Positions 40,815-48,507 of a stretch of DNA of 64,000 nt are shown piece by piece; position 1 is the first letter of the stretch, and the number at the start of each line of letters is the position of its first letter. The position numbers and the translations under genes are program-made. The stretch spans positions 1 to 64,000 of the forward strand of contig CAKRZR010000012.1 of NCBI GenBank assembly GCA_934433485.1, in the 5' to 3' direction. A model generated the notes under the pieces. That model had not been told where the DNA came from, did no database searches, and saw only the letters and a list, made by a program, of their open reading frames with translations. Source of the stretch: an uncultured Eubacteriales bacterium (GTDB lineage Bacteria > Bacillota > Clostridia > Oscillospirales > CAG-272).

Positions 40815-42608
40815 TTATGACTCCTTTGTGATATTCTCTGCGCCGGTGTTTGTCGCCGCCCAGCTTTTCGCGCCGATATGTGCCTGCCACATGTCGCGAT
40901 AAAGCGGACAGCTCTTCAAAAGCTCCGTTTGCGTACCGGCAGCTTCGATTCTTCCGTTTTGCAGGACGACGATGCTGTCCGCGTTCTGGATCGTGGACAG
41001 TCGGTGTGCGATGACGAGGAGCGTTTTTCCCTGACCCTCTGTCAATGCCGCGAGGCTTTTCTGGATCTTGTCCTCGTTTTCCGGATCCGTGAACGCCGTC
41101 GCTTCGTCGAGAATGACGATCGGCGCGTTTTTGAGGATCATACGCGCGATGGCGATGCGCTGTTTTTCGCCGCCGGACAGCCGCTTGCCGGCCTCGCCTG
41201 CCGGTGTATCGTATCCCATAGGCAGCTTTTCGATAAATTCCTCACATTGTGCCGCTCTTGCCGCCGCCTTGACCTCCGCGTCCGTGGCGTTCGGATTGCC
41301 GAGACGGATATTTTCAAGCAGGGAACAGCGGAACAGGAAATTGTCCTGCGCAACGAAGCTGACCATTTCCGACAGCTGGGAAAGCGGCATATCCCGGACG
41401 TTCACGCCGCCGATGGTGATCTCGCCGTCTGTCACGTCCCAGAATCGTGCGATCAGCTTGGCGACAGTCGATTTCCCGCTGCCCGACGGTCCGACAAGGG
41501 CGGTAAAGCTGCCCTCCGGCAGATGGAGATGCACGCCGTGCAGCACTTCGTCCGCGGCGTCGCCGGTGTAGGAAAAATGCACATTCCGCAGCGTCACATC
41601 CGTGTGTCCGATCTGCGCGCGCCGGGACGGTTCAGGGAGCTCCGGCATTTCGAGAAATTCTGTCAGTCCCTCCACGGTGAACTGTACCTGCCGCATATTT
41701 TCCGAAAATACTTCCAGCTTCGCGAGAGAACCGACCATGGACATGGACAGCATGACCGCGAGTGCCGCCTGCGCCGCCGTGATCGTACCGCCGTTTGCCA
41801 GAGACAGCGCCACAGGCAGCGTTCCAAGCAACGTGGACGGAAACAGCGCGAAGCTGAGCTTCATGGTGGCAAAGGTGGAGGACAGCCATTTTACGACAAA
41901 GGTGCGGAAATCCGTGATCGCACCCGCGTATTTTTCATAGGAAACACCGGCTCTGCCAAACGCCTTGATGACCTCGATACCCTCGATGTATTCCACGATC
42001 GTGCTGTTCATATGACTTGCGGATTCGTCGTATTTTGTGAAATTCTTGCCGCTGATCCGGAACGTCAGTCCCATACATATGAGGGAGAGTGGAAACGTGA
42101 CGAGTGAAGCCAGCGCCAGCCGCCAGTCGATCACCGCGAGCGAGACGATGCTGATGATGGGAAGCACCAGATGTCCCGCGCCTTCCGGGATCATGTGCGC
42201 AAGCGGCGGCTCCAGATTCTCGATCTTATCGACCATCATGGTTTTGATTTCCCCGATGGTGTGGCTTTCCACATTACCGAGCGGCGCGTGCAGAAAACGG
42301 TCGGCAAGACGCAGGCGCAGCCCCTCTAAGATTGCGTACGCCATGCTGTGTGAGGTGCCGGTGGAGAGCGTGAACGTCAGGATCTTCCCTCCGTACGCCG
42401 CCAGGGAGAGCAGGCACCATTGTGCGATCGCACCTGTAACCGCCGTACCCGCGACAAAGAGACAGAGGAGCCGGTACATGCAGTAGAACGGCGCCAGTCC
42501 GAGCAGTACGGAAAGCACCGACAGGATCACGGACAGCGCCATTTTTTTCTTTTCCCCTGCTGCATAGGCGAACAGGATCGTCGCCCAGCTGTTTTTCTTA
42601 TGCTTCAT
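40815..42608 (-). CDS. ABC transporter, exporter-fold half transporter (subunit 2)
   Basis: Encodes 597 residues with an N-terminal six-helix membrane domain (ATILFAYAAGEKKKMALSVILSVLSVLLGLAPFYCMYRLL at the start) and a C-terminal ATPase: Walker A GPSGSGKST, signature LSGGEKQR, Walker B VILDEATAF, H-loop VIAHRL. In the Walker B end the usual Ser is replaced by Phe, a minor change; both catalytic Glu and His are present. Partner of subunit 1; overlaps the AraC gene by 11 bases. Confidence 0.88.
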   Translation of the reverse strand: MKHKKNSWATILFAYAAGEKKKMALSVILSVLSVLLGLAPFYCMYRLLCLFVAGTAVTGAIAQWCLLSLAAYGGKILTFTLSTGTSHSMAYAILEGLRLRLADRFLHAPLGNVESHTIGEIKTMMVDKIENLEPPLAHMIPEGAGHLVLPIISIVSLAVIDWRLALASLVTFPLSLICMGLTFRISGKNFTKYDESASHMNSTIVEYIEGIEVIKAFGRAGVSYEKYAGAITDFRTFVVKWLSSTFATMKLSFALFPSTLLGTLPVALSLANGGTITAAQAALAVMLSMSMVGSLAKLEVFSENMRQVQFTVEGLTEFLEMPELPEPSRRAQIGHTDVTLRNVHFSYTGDAADEVLHGVHLHLPEGSFTALVGPSGSGKSTVAKLIARFWDVTDGEITIGGVNVRDMPLSQLSEMVSFVAQDNFLFRCSLLENIRLGNPNATDAEVKAAARAAQCEEFIEKLPMGYDTPAGEAGKRLSGGEKQRIAIARMILKNAPIVILDEATAFTDPENEDKIQKSLAALTEGQGKTLLVIAHRLSTIQNADSIVVLQNGRIEAAGTQTELLKSCPLYRDMWQAHIGAKSWAATNTGAENITKES

Positions 42609-43566
42609 TGTGTGTACCTCTTTCCCGCCGATATGCCGACGGTGTGTATTTCATGATTTTTTTGAACGCGGCGGTAAATTTTCCGGCGTTGTCGTACCCT
42701 ACGCGACCGGCGATCTCCGCAATACTGCACGTTTCCTCCGCTACGAGCATTTCTGCCGCGCGGTTCATGCGATAGCCGGTCAGCCAATTGCCGATGGATG
42801 TGCCGTAGACGGAGCGGAAGCAGGTTTTCATCGCCGTCATAGGGATCGCGAACCTGCGGGACAAATCCTCCTGCGTGAAGTTTTCCGCAAGGTGCGCGGC
42901 AAGAAACCGGCGGATCGCTTTGACCTTTTCCACCTGCGTCCGGTAAAAATACGGATGCTCGTCTGTACCGCAGGGAATGGTCATGGCGTCCAGATAGAGC
43001 AGCAGCTCTAAGATTTTTACCTTGAAATACGGAATGCGGATCTTCTCCGGCACGCGGTACAATTCCCCGAAGATGTGCTCTGCCTCCCGCATATCGCGCA
43101 GTACACGCGGAAAATCGCCGAGAGAAAAGCGATTTATGATCGATTCCGGTGTGACAGGAAAGTCCTTTATCTCCGCAGCCAGAGACTGCGCGGCACGTTC
43201 GAGGTCAAAAGCGACGGTCAGACCGTGATAGTGGCTGGACGGAAAGACATACGCGCCGGTATGCTGCCTGCGGAGATCGAGCTTCATATCGCCCGCTGCC
43301 GTGTACCCGACCATCCCGTCTCCGACCGTGTATTCCATGCGTCCCTCCCGGCAATGGTCAATGGCAAGGATCCGTCTGTCGGGAACGTAGGTGCTGTCGA
43401 ATCGCTCCATGTGAAAATCGTTGTAGCTGAGCATTACACCCGGAAAAACATCGTAGGCAGTCATCGTTCCGTCGCCGGTTTCGTTGCGGAACTGCCAGAC
43501 GGTACAGCCATCGCTGTGCGCCAGCAGATTCGCGCCTTCGTTTTCAAAGGATTTCTGCAGTTCCAT
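42598..43566 (-). CDS. AraC family transcriptional regulator
   Basis: Encodes 322 residues. The C-terminal 100 residues hold two HTH motifs (FTQEDLSRRFAIPMTAMKTCFRSVYGTSIGNWL and SIAEIAGRVGYDNAGKFTAAFKKIMKYTPSAYRRER), the AraC signature. The N-terminal part senses a ligand; its DHCREGRMEYTV pattern is like regulators of siderophore uptake (PchR/YbtA group). First gene of the minus-strand operon, divergent from the enzyme operon at 44012; probably activates one or both when a ligand is present. Confidence 0.88.
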   Translation of the reverse strand: MELQKSFENEGANLLAHSDGCTVWQFRNETGDGTMTAYDVFPGVMLSYNDFHMERFDSTYVPDRRILAIDHCREGRMEYTVGDGMVGYTAAGDMKLDLRRQHTGAYVFPSSHYHGLTVAFDLERAAQSLAAEIKDFPVTPESIINRFSLGDFPRVLRDMREAEHIFGELYRVPEKIRIPYFKVKILELLLYLDAMTIPCGTDEHPYFYRTQVEKVKAIRRFLAAHLAENFTQEDLSRRFAIPMTAMKTCFRSVYGTSIGNWLTGYRMNRAAEMLVAEETCSIAEIAGRVGYDNAGKFTAAFKKIMKYTPSAYRRERGTHNEA

Positions 43567-43602
43567 CGATCCCCGCTCCTTTTCAGCTTCAAATATTACG
43601 AG

Positions 43603-43622
43603 CGGTTAGTTTCGACTAACCG
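43603..43622. promoter_or_regulatory. Palindromic operator 1 (CGGTTAGT-TTCG-ACTAACCG)
   Basis: Perfect 8-bp arms around TTCG, lying just downstream of the AraC promoter -10 box, a repressor position. The core GTTAGT-N4-ACTAAC recurs at 43909 on the other side of the divergent region. The half-site resembles those of DtxR/IdeR-type metal regulators, which is only a resemblance. Confidence 0.7.
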
Positions 43623-43629
43623 TATGTAT

Positions 43630-43658
43630 AGTATATCATCCTGCCGCGCGTTTGTCTA
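43630..43658 (-). promoter_or_regulatory. Promoter of the AraC-ABC operon
   Basis: On the minus strand TAGACA (43658-43653) and TATACT (43635-43630) with 17-bp spacing; the start point falls at the edge of operator 1. Confidence 0.7.
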
Positions 43659-43730
43659 TACCAAATGGACGGAATTGCTCTGATCAGACGCACAAATTTC
43701 ACGCTGTTTTGCAAAAATCGCGTATACCTA

Positions 43731-43759
43731 TTGCATGGCGCACGCGTTTGTGCTATAAT
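43731..43759 (+). promoter_or_regulatory. Promoter upstream of the enzyme operon
   Basis: TTGCAT (43731-43736) and TATAAT (43754-43759) with 17-bp spacing. The first clear gene begins at 44012, leaving about 245 bases of leader. A 50-codon open frame (43771-43923) lies in it but has no clear ribosome site. A second weak promoter (TTGAAG at 43904) would have operator 2 in its spacer. Confidence 0.6.
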
Positions 43760-43908
43760 AGTAGCGGAAAAACATGTTGTCCGTTCATTCTCAGCCTGCT
43801 GCATGCACCACCTCCGACAGGATCGCGCCTGCGTTCCGCAACGAGGAGAATGTGCCGCCGGACAGGACCGATAAGCTGCCTGTGCGCGGCTTTTCCATTG
43901 CCCTTGAA

Positions 43909-43924
43909 GTTAGTAAAAGCTAAC
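43909..43924. promoter_or_regulatory. Palindromic operator 2 (GTTAGT-AAAA-GCTAAC)
   Basis: A 16-bp inverted repeat of the same form as operator 1 (GTTAGT-N4-RCTAAC), 88 bases before the ketopantoate reductase-like gene. Two such sites in one divergent region point to a common regulator. Confidence 0.65.
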
Positions 43925-44011
43925 CTCGTGCTATCGCGCGTCGTCTGGACGGATCGGGAGAACGCGCACGGCGGAGAAGAATACGGAAAGTATAATAAAG
44001 GGGGCTTGTAT

Positions 44012-44935
44012 ATGCGAATTTTGGTGTATGGCGCGGGGGTGCTTGGCTGCAATCTCGTGCGCAATTTGTTTCGTGCCGGAAAAGAGGTAGCATTGCTTGC
44101 GCGCGGAGACTGGGCGGAGGAGATCCGGAAAAACGGTCTGCGGATCAAAGACAAATTTTCGCCGCGCATGTCCGTTTCGCGGATCCCGGTTGTGACCACG
44201 CTTGCGCCGACGGATCGGTACGATGTGATTTTTGTCGTTGTGCGGTATACGCAGCTGGACTCGGTTCTGCCGGTGCTGCGCGCGAACGAAACAGAAACCG
44301 TCGTATTTGTCGGCAACAACGTACGCGCATCGGAAACGGCTGCGCAACTGCCCGGCAAAAATGTACTGTTTGCCTTTACAAGCGCGGCAGGACATAGAGA
44401 AGTCGATCATGTGGCGTCCATTGACCTGCGCAGGATTACAATCGGGCAGCTCTACGGCGCGCTGTCGAAGGAAGCACGGATCGCGGAGATTTTCGCCGGA
44501 ACAAAGTATAAGGTTACATACGAGCCGAACATGGGGGATTATCTCCTGTGCCATGCCGCGTTTGTGCTTCCGGCTGCGTTCGCGTGCTACAAGACGGACG
44601 GAAATCTGAAAAAGCTGAAGCGGGACACCGTATACCTGAACCGACTGATCGACGCGAATATCGAGGGCTATCGCGCCCTGCGAAACGCCGGACACGCGAT
44701 TTTACCGGAATCGGACAAGGATTTCGAGGGAGAGAAGTATCGCAGGCTCTGTTTGCGCTTTTTCAAACTCATGTGCGCGACCAGCCTCGGGAAAATCTGC
44801 GCCTCCGACCACGCGATGAACGCCACGGACGAAATGGGCGCGCTGAACCGGGATCTCACACAGCTGTTTGATAAAAACGGCGCGGCATATCCGACCTGGA
44901 AAGCGCTGCAGGCGGAATGCGGGAGGTATGTATGA
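44012..44935 (+). CDS. Ketopantoate reductase-like NADP-dependent dehydrogenase (ApbA/PanE family)
   Basis: Encodes 307 residues from ATG 44012, with AAAGGGGG upstream. The N-terminus MRILVYGAGVLGCNLVRNLFRAGKEVALLARGD is the GxGxxG dinucleotide fold of the ApbA/PanE family; a helical C-terminal domain follows (KRDTVYLNRLIDANIEGYRAL). Many family members are not pantothenate enzymes. Its operon mates (methyltransferase, acetyltransferase, ATC hydrolase) suggest it reduces a keto group or imine in a specialised small molecule rather than ketopantoate. Confidence 0.8.
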   Translation: MRILVYGAGVLGCNLVRNLFRAGKEVALLARGDWAEEIRKNGLRIKDKFSPRMSVSRIPVVTTLAPTDRYDVIFVVVRYTQLDSVLPVLRANETETVVFVGNNVRASETAAQLPGKNVLFAFTSAAGHREVDHVASIDLRRITIGQLYGALSKEARIAEIFAGTKYKVTYEPNMGDYLLCHAAFVLPAAFACYKTDGNLKKLKRDTVYLNRLIDANIEGYRALRNAGHAILPESDKDFEGEKYRRLCLRFFKLMCATSLGKICASDHAMNATDEMGALNRDLTQLFDKNGAAYPTWKALQAECGRYV

Positions 44936-45423
44936 TTCTGCAAACGATTCTGGAAGGACTCGGTCTGGGTGCGCTTCTTTTTCTGGTCTGCGCGTTCGGA
45001 ATCCGCGGCGGTGCGGTCGGGATGGTACATTTGTACAGTCCGGAGGTACAGGCGCGCTGCGTCGATCTGGGACTGACGACCAAAGAACGGATTCGGCGCA
45101 ATGCCCTGCTGTTAAAGGCGATCTGTGTCCCCGGCTACATCGCCTATGTGCTTGTATTTGTGTATGCCGTCAACGGTGCGCGGGGATTTTTTGCGGGGTT
45201 CTGGCAGTTATTTGTGATTCTGTCTGTCATGAATCTGATCGACCGTTTTCTCATCGATGATTTCTGGGTCGGACACACGCGCGCCTGGACGATTCCCGGT
45301 ACAGAGAATCTGAAGCCATATATCACAAAGCGGGACAAGGGCAGAAAATGGCTGTTCGGCACAGTCGGCATGGTCGCGATTGCGGCAGTATTGTCGGCGG
45401 CCATGCTGCTGTTTGTGCGTTGA
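44932..45423 (+). CDS. Four-helix integral membrane protein
   Basis: Encodes 163 residues from an ATGA overlap. About four membrane segments: ILEGLGLGALLFLVCAFGI, AICVPGYIAYVLVFVYAVNG, FFAGFWQLFVILSVMNLI and the C-terminal GTVGMVAIAAVLSAAMLLFV. A conserved-looking loop (DRFLIDDFWVGHTRAWTIPGTENLKPYI) lies between helices 3 and 4 and may hold active or binding residues. Function unknown; co-translated with the dehydrogenase. Confidence 0.75.
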   Translation: MILQTILEGLGLGALLFLVCAFGIRGGAVGMVHLYSPEVQARCVDLGLTTKERIRRNALLLKAICVPGYIAYVLVFVYAVNGARGFFAGFWQLFVILSVMNLIDRFLIDDFWVGHTRAWTIPGTENLKPYITKRDKGRKWLFGTVGMVAIAAVLSAAMLLFVR

Positions 45424-45446
45424 CAAATAACGGAGGGATTTTTCGC

Positions 45447-46058
45447 ATGTTTTGGGATAAAGTGGCTTTCGCATATGACATTTTTGCAGATGGCATCAAT
45501 CGCGGGACCAATCAAAAACTGTGCGCGACGGTGGCAAAGGAAATACAGCCCTCGGACAAGGTGCTGGAATGCGCCTGTGGCACGGGACTGTTGACATCGG
45601 TGATTGCCGGAAAATGCGACAGTCTGCTCGCGACCGATTTTTCCGAAAAAATGCTTGCGCGAACAGAGAAAAAATGCAAAAAATACGCAAACGTGCGTTT
45701 TGCGAAAGCGGATATTCTCCATCTCCCTTACGAGGACAACCGCTTTGACGTCGTAGTCGCCGCGAACGTGATCCATCTGCTGGATGCACCATATGCTGCG
45801 CTGCAGGAGCTGGATCGTGTGTGTACGCAGGGCGGCAGGATTGTCATTCCCACCTATATGAATCGTACGGAAAAGGGCGGGACAAACCGCGTTTCCGGTA
45901 TGATAGACAAGGCTGGCGCAGATTTCAAGCGTGCGTTCACGCCGGAATCCTACAAACGCTTTTTCGCGGACGCTGGGTATACGCACGTTGCGTATACGCT
46001 GTGCGAGGGGCGAATCCCCTGCAGCGTGGCGGTCATCCGAAAGGGGAGAACGCGGTGA
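45447..46058 (+). CDS. Class I SAM-dependent methyltransferase
   Basis: Encodes 203 residues from ATG 45447 with CGGAGGG upstream. SAM-binding motif I is VLECACGTGLLT, followed by the acidic loop LLATDFSEKML and the post-motif FDVVVAANVIHLLDAP, as in UbiE/Methyltransf_11 enzymes. Acceptor unknown; the operon suggests N-, O- or C-methylation of a small metabolite. Overlaps the next gene by 4 bases. Confidence 0.88.
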   Translation: MFWDKVAFAYDIFADGINRGTNQKLCATVAKEIQPSDKVLECACGTGLLTSVIAGKCDSLLATDFSEKMLARTEKKCKKYANVRFAKADILHLPYEDNRFDVVVAANVIHLLDAPYAALQELDRVCTQGGRIVIPTYMNRTEKGGTNRVSGMIDKAGADFKRAFTPESYKRFFADAGYTHVAYTLCEGRIPCSVAVIRKGRTR

Positions 46059-46675
46059 AGGTATCCATTCTGCAGGAAAAACAGATCGCGGACCTCGGGC
46101 ACGCGTTTGGTTATTACGACTATGGTGCGGAACATGGACTGATCGATGCGTTCCCGAGCCGGGACGCGGTGGCTGCGTTCATCCGCGGATATGTACGCAT
46201 GGCATTTAGAAACGGAATGCTCTATGCCACCAGTGAAAACGGTGAGGGCTATATCGTATACAAGCTGCCCGGACAAAAAGTCGCACTGCGGTCGATGCTG
46301 CCGCTTGCGAAAGCCTTTTTTTCCGCGATGTCGCTGCGGGAGATCGGGTACTTTCTGTGGGTGATGGCAAAAGGCGGCGCGGGACTGGACAAGCAGCTTG
46401 ATAAAGAAAAGAAACCGTACGTGTTTGTCGGTCTGGTCTGTGTGCGCGAGAAGTGCCAGGGACAGAGGTATATGCGAAAGGTCATGGATATGGCGTACGC
46501 GCAAGGCGACAGGCTGGGTGTGCCGGTAATACTGGAGACGGACGCAAAATCCAAGTGCGATAAGTACGTGCATCTCGGCATGGAGCTTGCCGGCACACGT
46601 TCCTTTGGGACGCAGGAAATGCTGTACGATCTGATCCGATATCCGAAATCGCAGAAAGGAGACGCGACAAAATGA
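46055..46675 (+). CDS. GNAT family N-acetyltransferase
   Basis: Encodes 206 residues from GTG 46055 (GGTGA overlap). The acetyl-CoA binding part reads FVGLVCVREKCQGQRYMRKVMDMAYAQGDRLGVPVILETDAKSKCDKYVHLGMEL, with CQGQRYMRK as the Q/RxxGxG/A-like loop. The N-terminal region is longer than average for GNATs. Substrate unknown; gene order suggests a role in the same pathway as the methyltransferase. Confidence 0.82.
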   Translation: MKVSILQEKQIADLGHAFGYYDYGAEHGLIDAFPSRDAVAAFIRGYVRMAFRNGMLYATSENGEGYIVYKLPGQKVALRSMLPLAKAFFSAMSLREIGYFLWVMAKGGAGLDKQLDKEKKPYVFVGLVCVREKCQGQRYMRKVMDMAYAQGDRLGVPVILETDAKSKCDKYVHLGMELAGTRSFGTQEMLYDLIRYPKSQKGDATK

Positions 46676-47304
46676 AATACATCGGAATGCCTATGGGAAT
46701 GTGGGCGTTGTTTGCAAAATCGTTTGAAAAGCAGCTGACGTCGGTATTCGACTATATGCCGGACACGGCAAAGAAAATTGCGCACAAAGCAAAGCCAAAA
46801 TACAAAGAGATCATCCGCGACCTGCCGGAATTTGAAAAAGGCGACCGTTTCCGGATGAACATCGTCAACTGTGCCATGCTCGGCGCGTTCATCCTCTCCA
46901 TGCCGCAGCGACCGGACGTGGACAGGCTGACGGAATATTACGCACGCGCCATAATGACAAAGCCGATGCGGTGGTTCTGCCGAAAGAGCGGAAAGGCAAA
47001 ATTTACGGAGAAGGACATCGCCGGCATGCAGGCAATCGCCCGGTTCCGCGCCGCCGACCGCAATCCGTATTCGTGGAACATGGATTTCATCGAGTACCCG
47101 GACGGCAGCGGCTACGAGGGACGGTTCGACAAGTGCGGAATCTGTGTATTGATGAAAAAGCTGGGACTATACGACCTTACGCCGGCGCTGTGTTACCTCG
47201 ACTATACCATGAGCGAGGCAGGCGGCGCGACAGATTTTGTGCGCGAATACACACTGGCAAGCGGCGGTCCCTACTGCGATTGCGGTTATAAAAAGAAACG
47301 GTAA
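46672..47304 (+). CDS. L-2-amino-thiazoline-4-carboxylic acid (ATC) hydrolase family protein
   Basis: Encodes 210 residues from an ATGA overlap. The pattern (YKEIIRDLPEFEKGDRFRMNIVNCAMLGAFILSM, MDFIEYPDGSGYEGRFDKCGICVLMKKLG, LASGGPYCDCGYKKK) fits the ATC hydrolase family, named after enzymes opening the thiazoline ring of ATC to give a cysteine derivative. Most members are uncharacterised. The last gene of the operon; a thiazoline substrate would fit a siderophore-like product, but this is inference. Confidence 0.75.
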   Translation: MKYIGMPMGMWALFAKSFEKQLTSVFDYMPDTAKKIAHKAKPKYKEIIRDLPEFEKGDRFRMNIVNCAMLGAFILSMPQRPDVDRLTEYYARAIMTKPMRWFCRKSGKAKFTEKDIAGMQAIARFRAADRNPYSWNMDFIEYPDGSGYEGRFDKCGICVLMKKLGLYDLTPALCYLDYTMSEAGGATDFVREYTLASGGPYCDCGYKKKR

Positions 47305-47389
47305 GGGAACAAAAGGCGGAAAATCATTGTGGAAAGCCGCTGACTTTTGGAAAAAAACAAAAAAATCCAGAGAAATTTCGCGAAAACCA

Positions 47390-47420
47390 TTGACTTTTAC
47401 CCTGGGTGAAGGTGTATACT
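47390..47420 (+). promoter_or_regulatory. MerR-type promoter with 19-bp spacer and central dyad
   Basis: TTGACT (47390-47395) and TATACT (47415-47420) are 19 bp apart, the elongated spacing of promoters twisted into register by MerR proteins. The spacer holds a dyad, TTACCC-T-GGGTGAA. It drives the MerR gene itself at 47446. Confidence 0.85.
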
Positions 47421-47445
47421 GTCGGCAAAGGAGGGGTAAAAACCA

Positions 47446-48375
47446 ATGCGCATGAAAGAAATCTGTGAGCGGACCGGACTGACCGACCGTGCGGTACGGC
47501 TCTACATCGAAAACGGACTGGTATTTCCCGAAAGGACCGCCAGCTATTCCGGCAGAGAATCGATCCGGTTTTCTGAGGAAGACGCGGCAGTGCTGTCGAG
47601 GATCGCCACATTGCGGAAAGCGGCGTTTTCGATTGCCGACATCCGGACAATGACCGAGACGCCGGAGGAGATACCGCAGATCGTCGCAAGACGCCGTGAA
47701 AGTCTTGCCGACGAAATCGGGAAAAACGAACGGATCCTCGCGATGCTGTCTGATATGGATCCGTCCGACATGGTCAGCGTATCCGCCGTGTGCGCACATA
47801 TGCAAATTGCCGCACAGGAAAAAACGGTTCCAAAGGAGGACTCCGCCATGACCAAAACCGACATTCACCGCTATGTACAAAAGCAACTGCCCATGCTGTT
47901 TGCCGCACTATGTCTTGTCTACAGCATGCTGTATCTGACACCGAAATGGATCAACGCCATGTTCGCGCAGCCCAAGCTCAAAGCAGAGGGCGGATATGAG
48001 CTGTCCTATACGTTCAGCTTGGAGAATTTCTGCAAACATTGGCTGATCGGCGTGTTGGGCGTGTCTATCGCCGCCGCGCTTGTGTTTGCCGTGCTGTGGC
48101 TTGTCCGCGATCCGTCAAAGCACTGGACACTGTACGCGGTCTGCATCGCGATTGGCGTATTTCTGGTCGCCATATGCTGTCTGAATGAAACCATGGATCA
48201 GAAGCTGCGGCTTTACGAGTTTTTCGCGTACCGCTATTCGATCATGCACAGCGTATTCATGATGCTGAAAACAGAACATATCCAAGCCCTATGCCGTCTG
48301 TGGACGATCGTACCGCCGACACTTGCGCTCGTGCTGACCATTGTCACAATGGTTCGGCAGCGCGGCGAGGAATGA
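47446..48375 (+). CDS. MerR family regulator fused to a four-helix membrane domain
   Basis: Encodes 309 residues, with AGGAGGGG upstream. Residues 1-70 are the MerR winged helix (MKEICERTGLTDRAVRLYIENGLVFPERTASYSGRESIRF), then a coiled-coil dimer helix (ESLADEIGKNERILAML). The C-terminal half has about four membrane segments (LPMLFAALCLVYSMLYL, WLIGVLGVSIAAALVFAVLWLV, LYAVCIAIGVFLVAICCL, IVPPTLALVLTIVTMV). It probably senses a membrane-active compound. Its own promoter has the MerR spacing, indicating autoregulation. Confidence 0.85.
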   Translation: MRMKEICERTGLTDRAVRLYIENGLVFPERTASYSGRESIRFSEEDAAVLSRIATLRKAAFSIADIRTMTETPEEIPQIVARRRESLADEIGKNERILAMLSDMDPSDMVSVSAVCAHMQIAAQEKTVPKEDSAMTKTDIHRYVQKQLPMLFAALCLVYSMLYLTPKWINAMFAQPKLKAEGGYELSYTFSLENFCKHWLIGVLGVSIAAALVFAVLWLVRDPSKHWTLYAVCIAIGVFLVAICCLNETMDQKLRLYEFFAYRYSIMHSVFMMLKTEHIQALCRLWTIVPPTLALVLTIVTMVRQRGEE

Positions 48376-48393
48376 TATTCCTGTATCGTAGGA

Positions 48394-48425
48394 AATCCCG
48401 TATCTTCTTTGGTGCGGGATTTTTT
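48394..48425 (+). terminator. Rho-independent terminator after the MerR gene
   Basis: AATCCCGTA (48394-48402) pairs with TGCGGGATT (48413-48421), with one G-U pair, followed by a T-rich run. Confidence 0.85.
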
Positions 48426-48448
48426 ATTTTTAAATTTCCATTGAACTC

Positions 48449-48477
48449 TTGCAATAATTGTCGGAGAATGGTATAAT
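48449..48477 (+). promoter_or_regulatory. Promoter of the ABC transporter gene at 48508
   Basis: TTGCAA (48449-48454) and TATAAT (48472-48477) with 17-bp spacing, 30 bases before the start. Confidence 0.8.
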
Positions 48478-48507
48478 AGGAGCATTCCACATCGAAAGGA
48501 AAACGGT

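Noticed and set aside
43771..43923. A 50-codon open frame in the leader of the enzyme operon
   Set aside because: No ribosome site and no recognisable protein character; kept only as a note because it overlaps operator 2.
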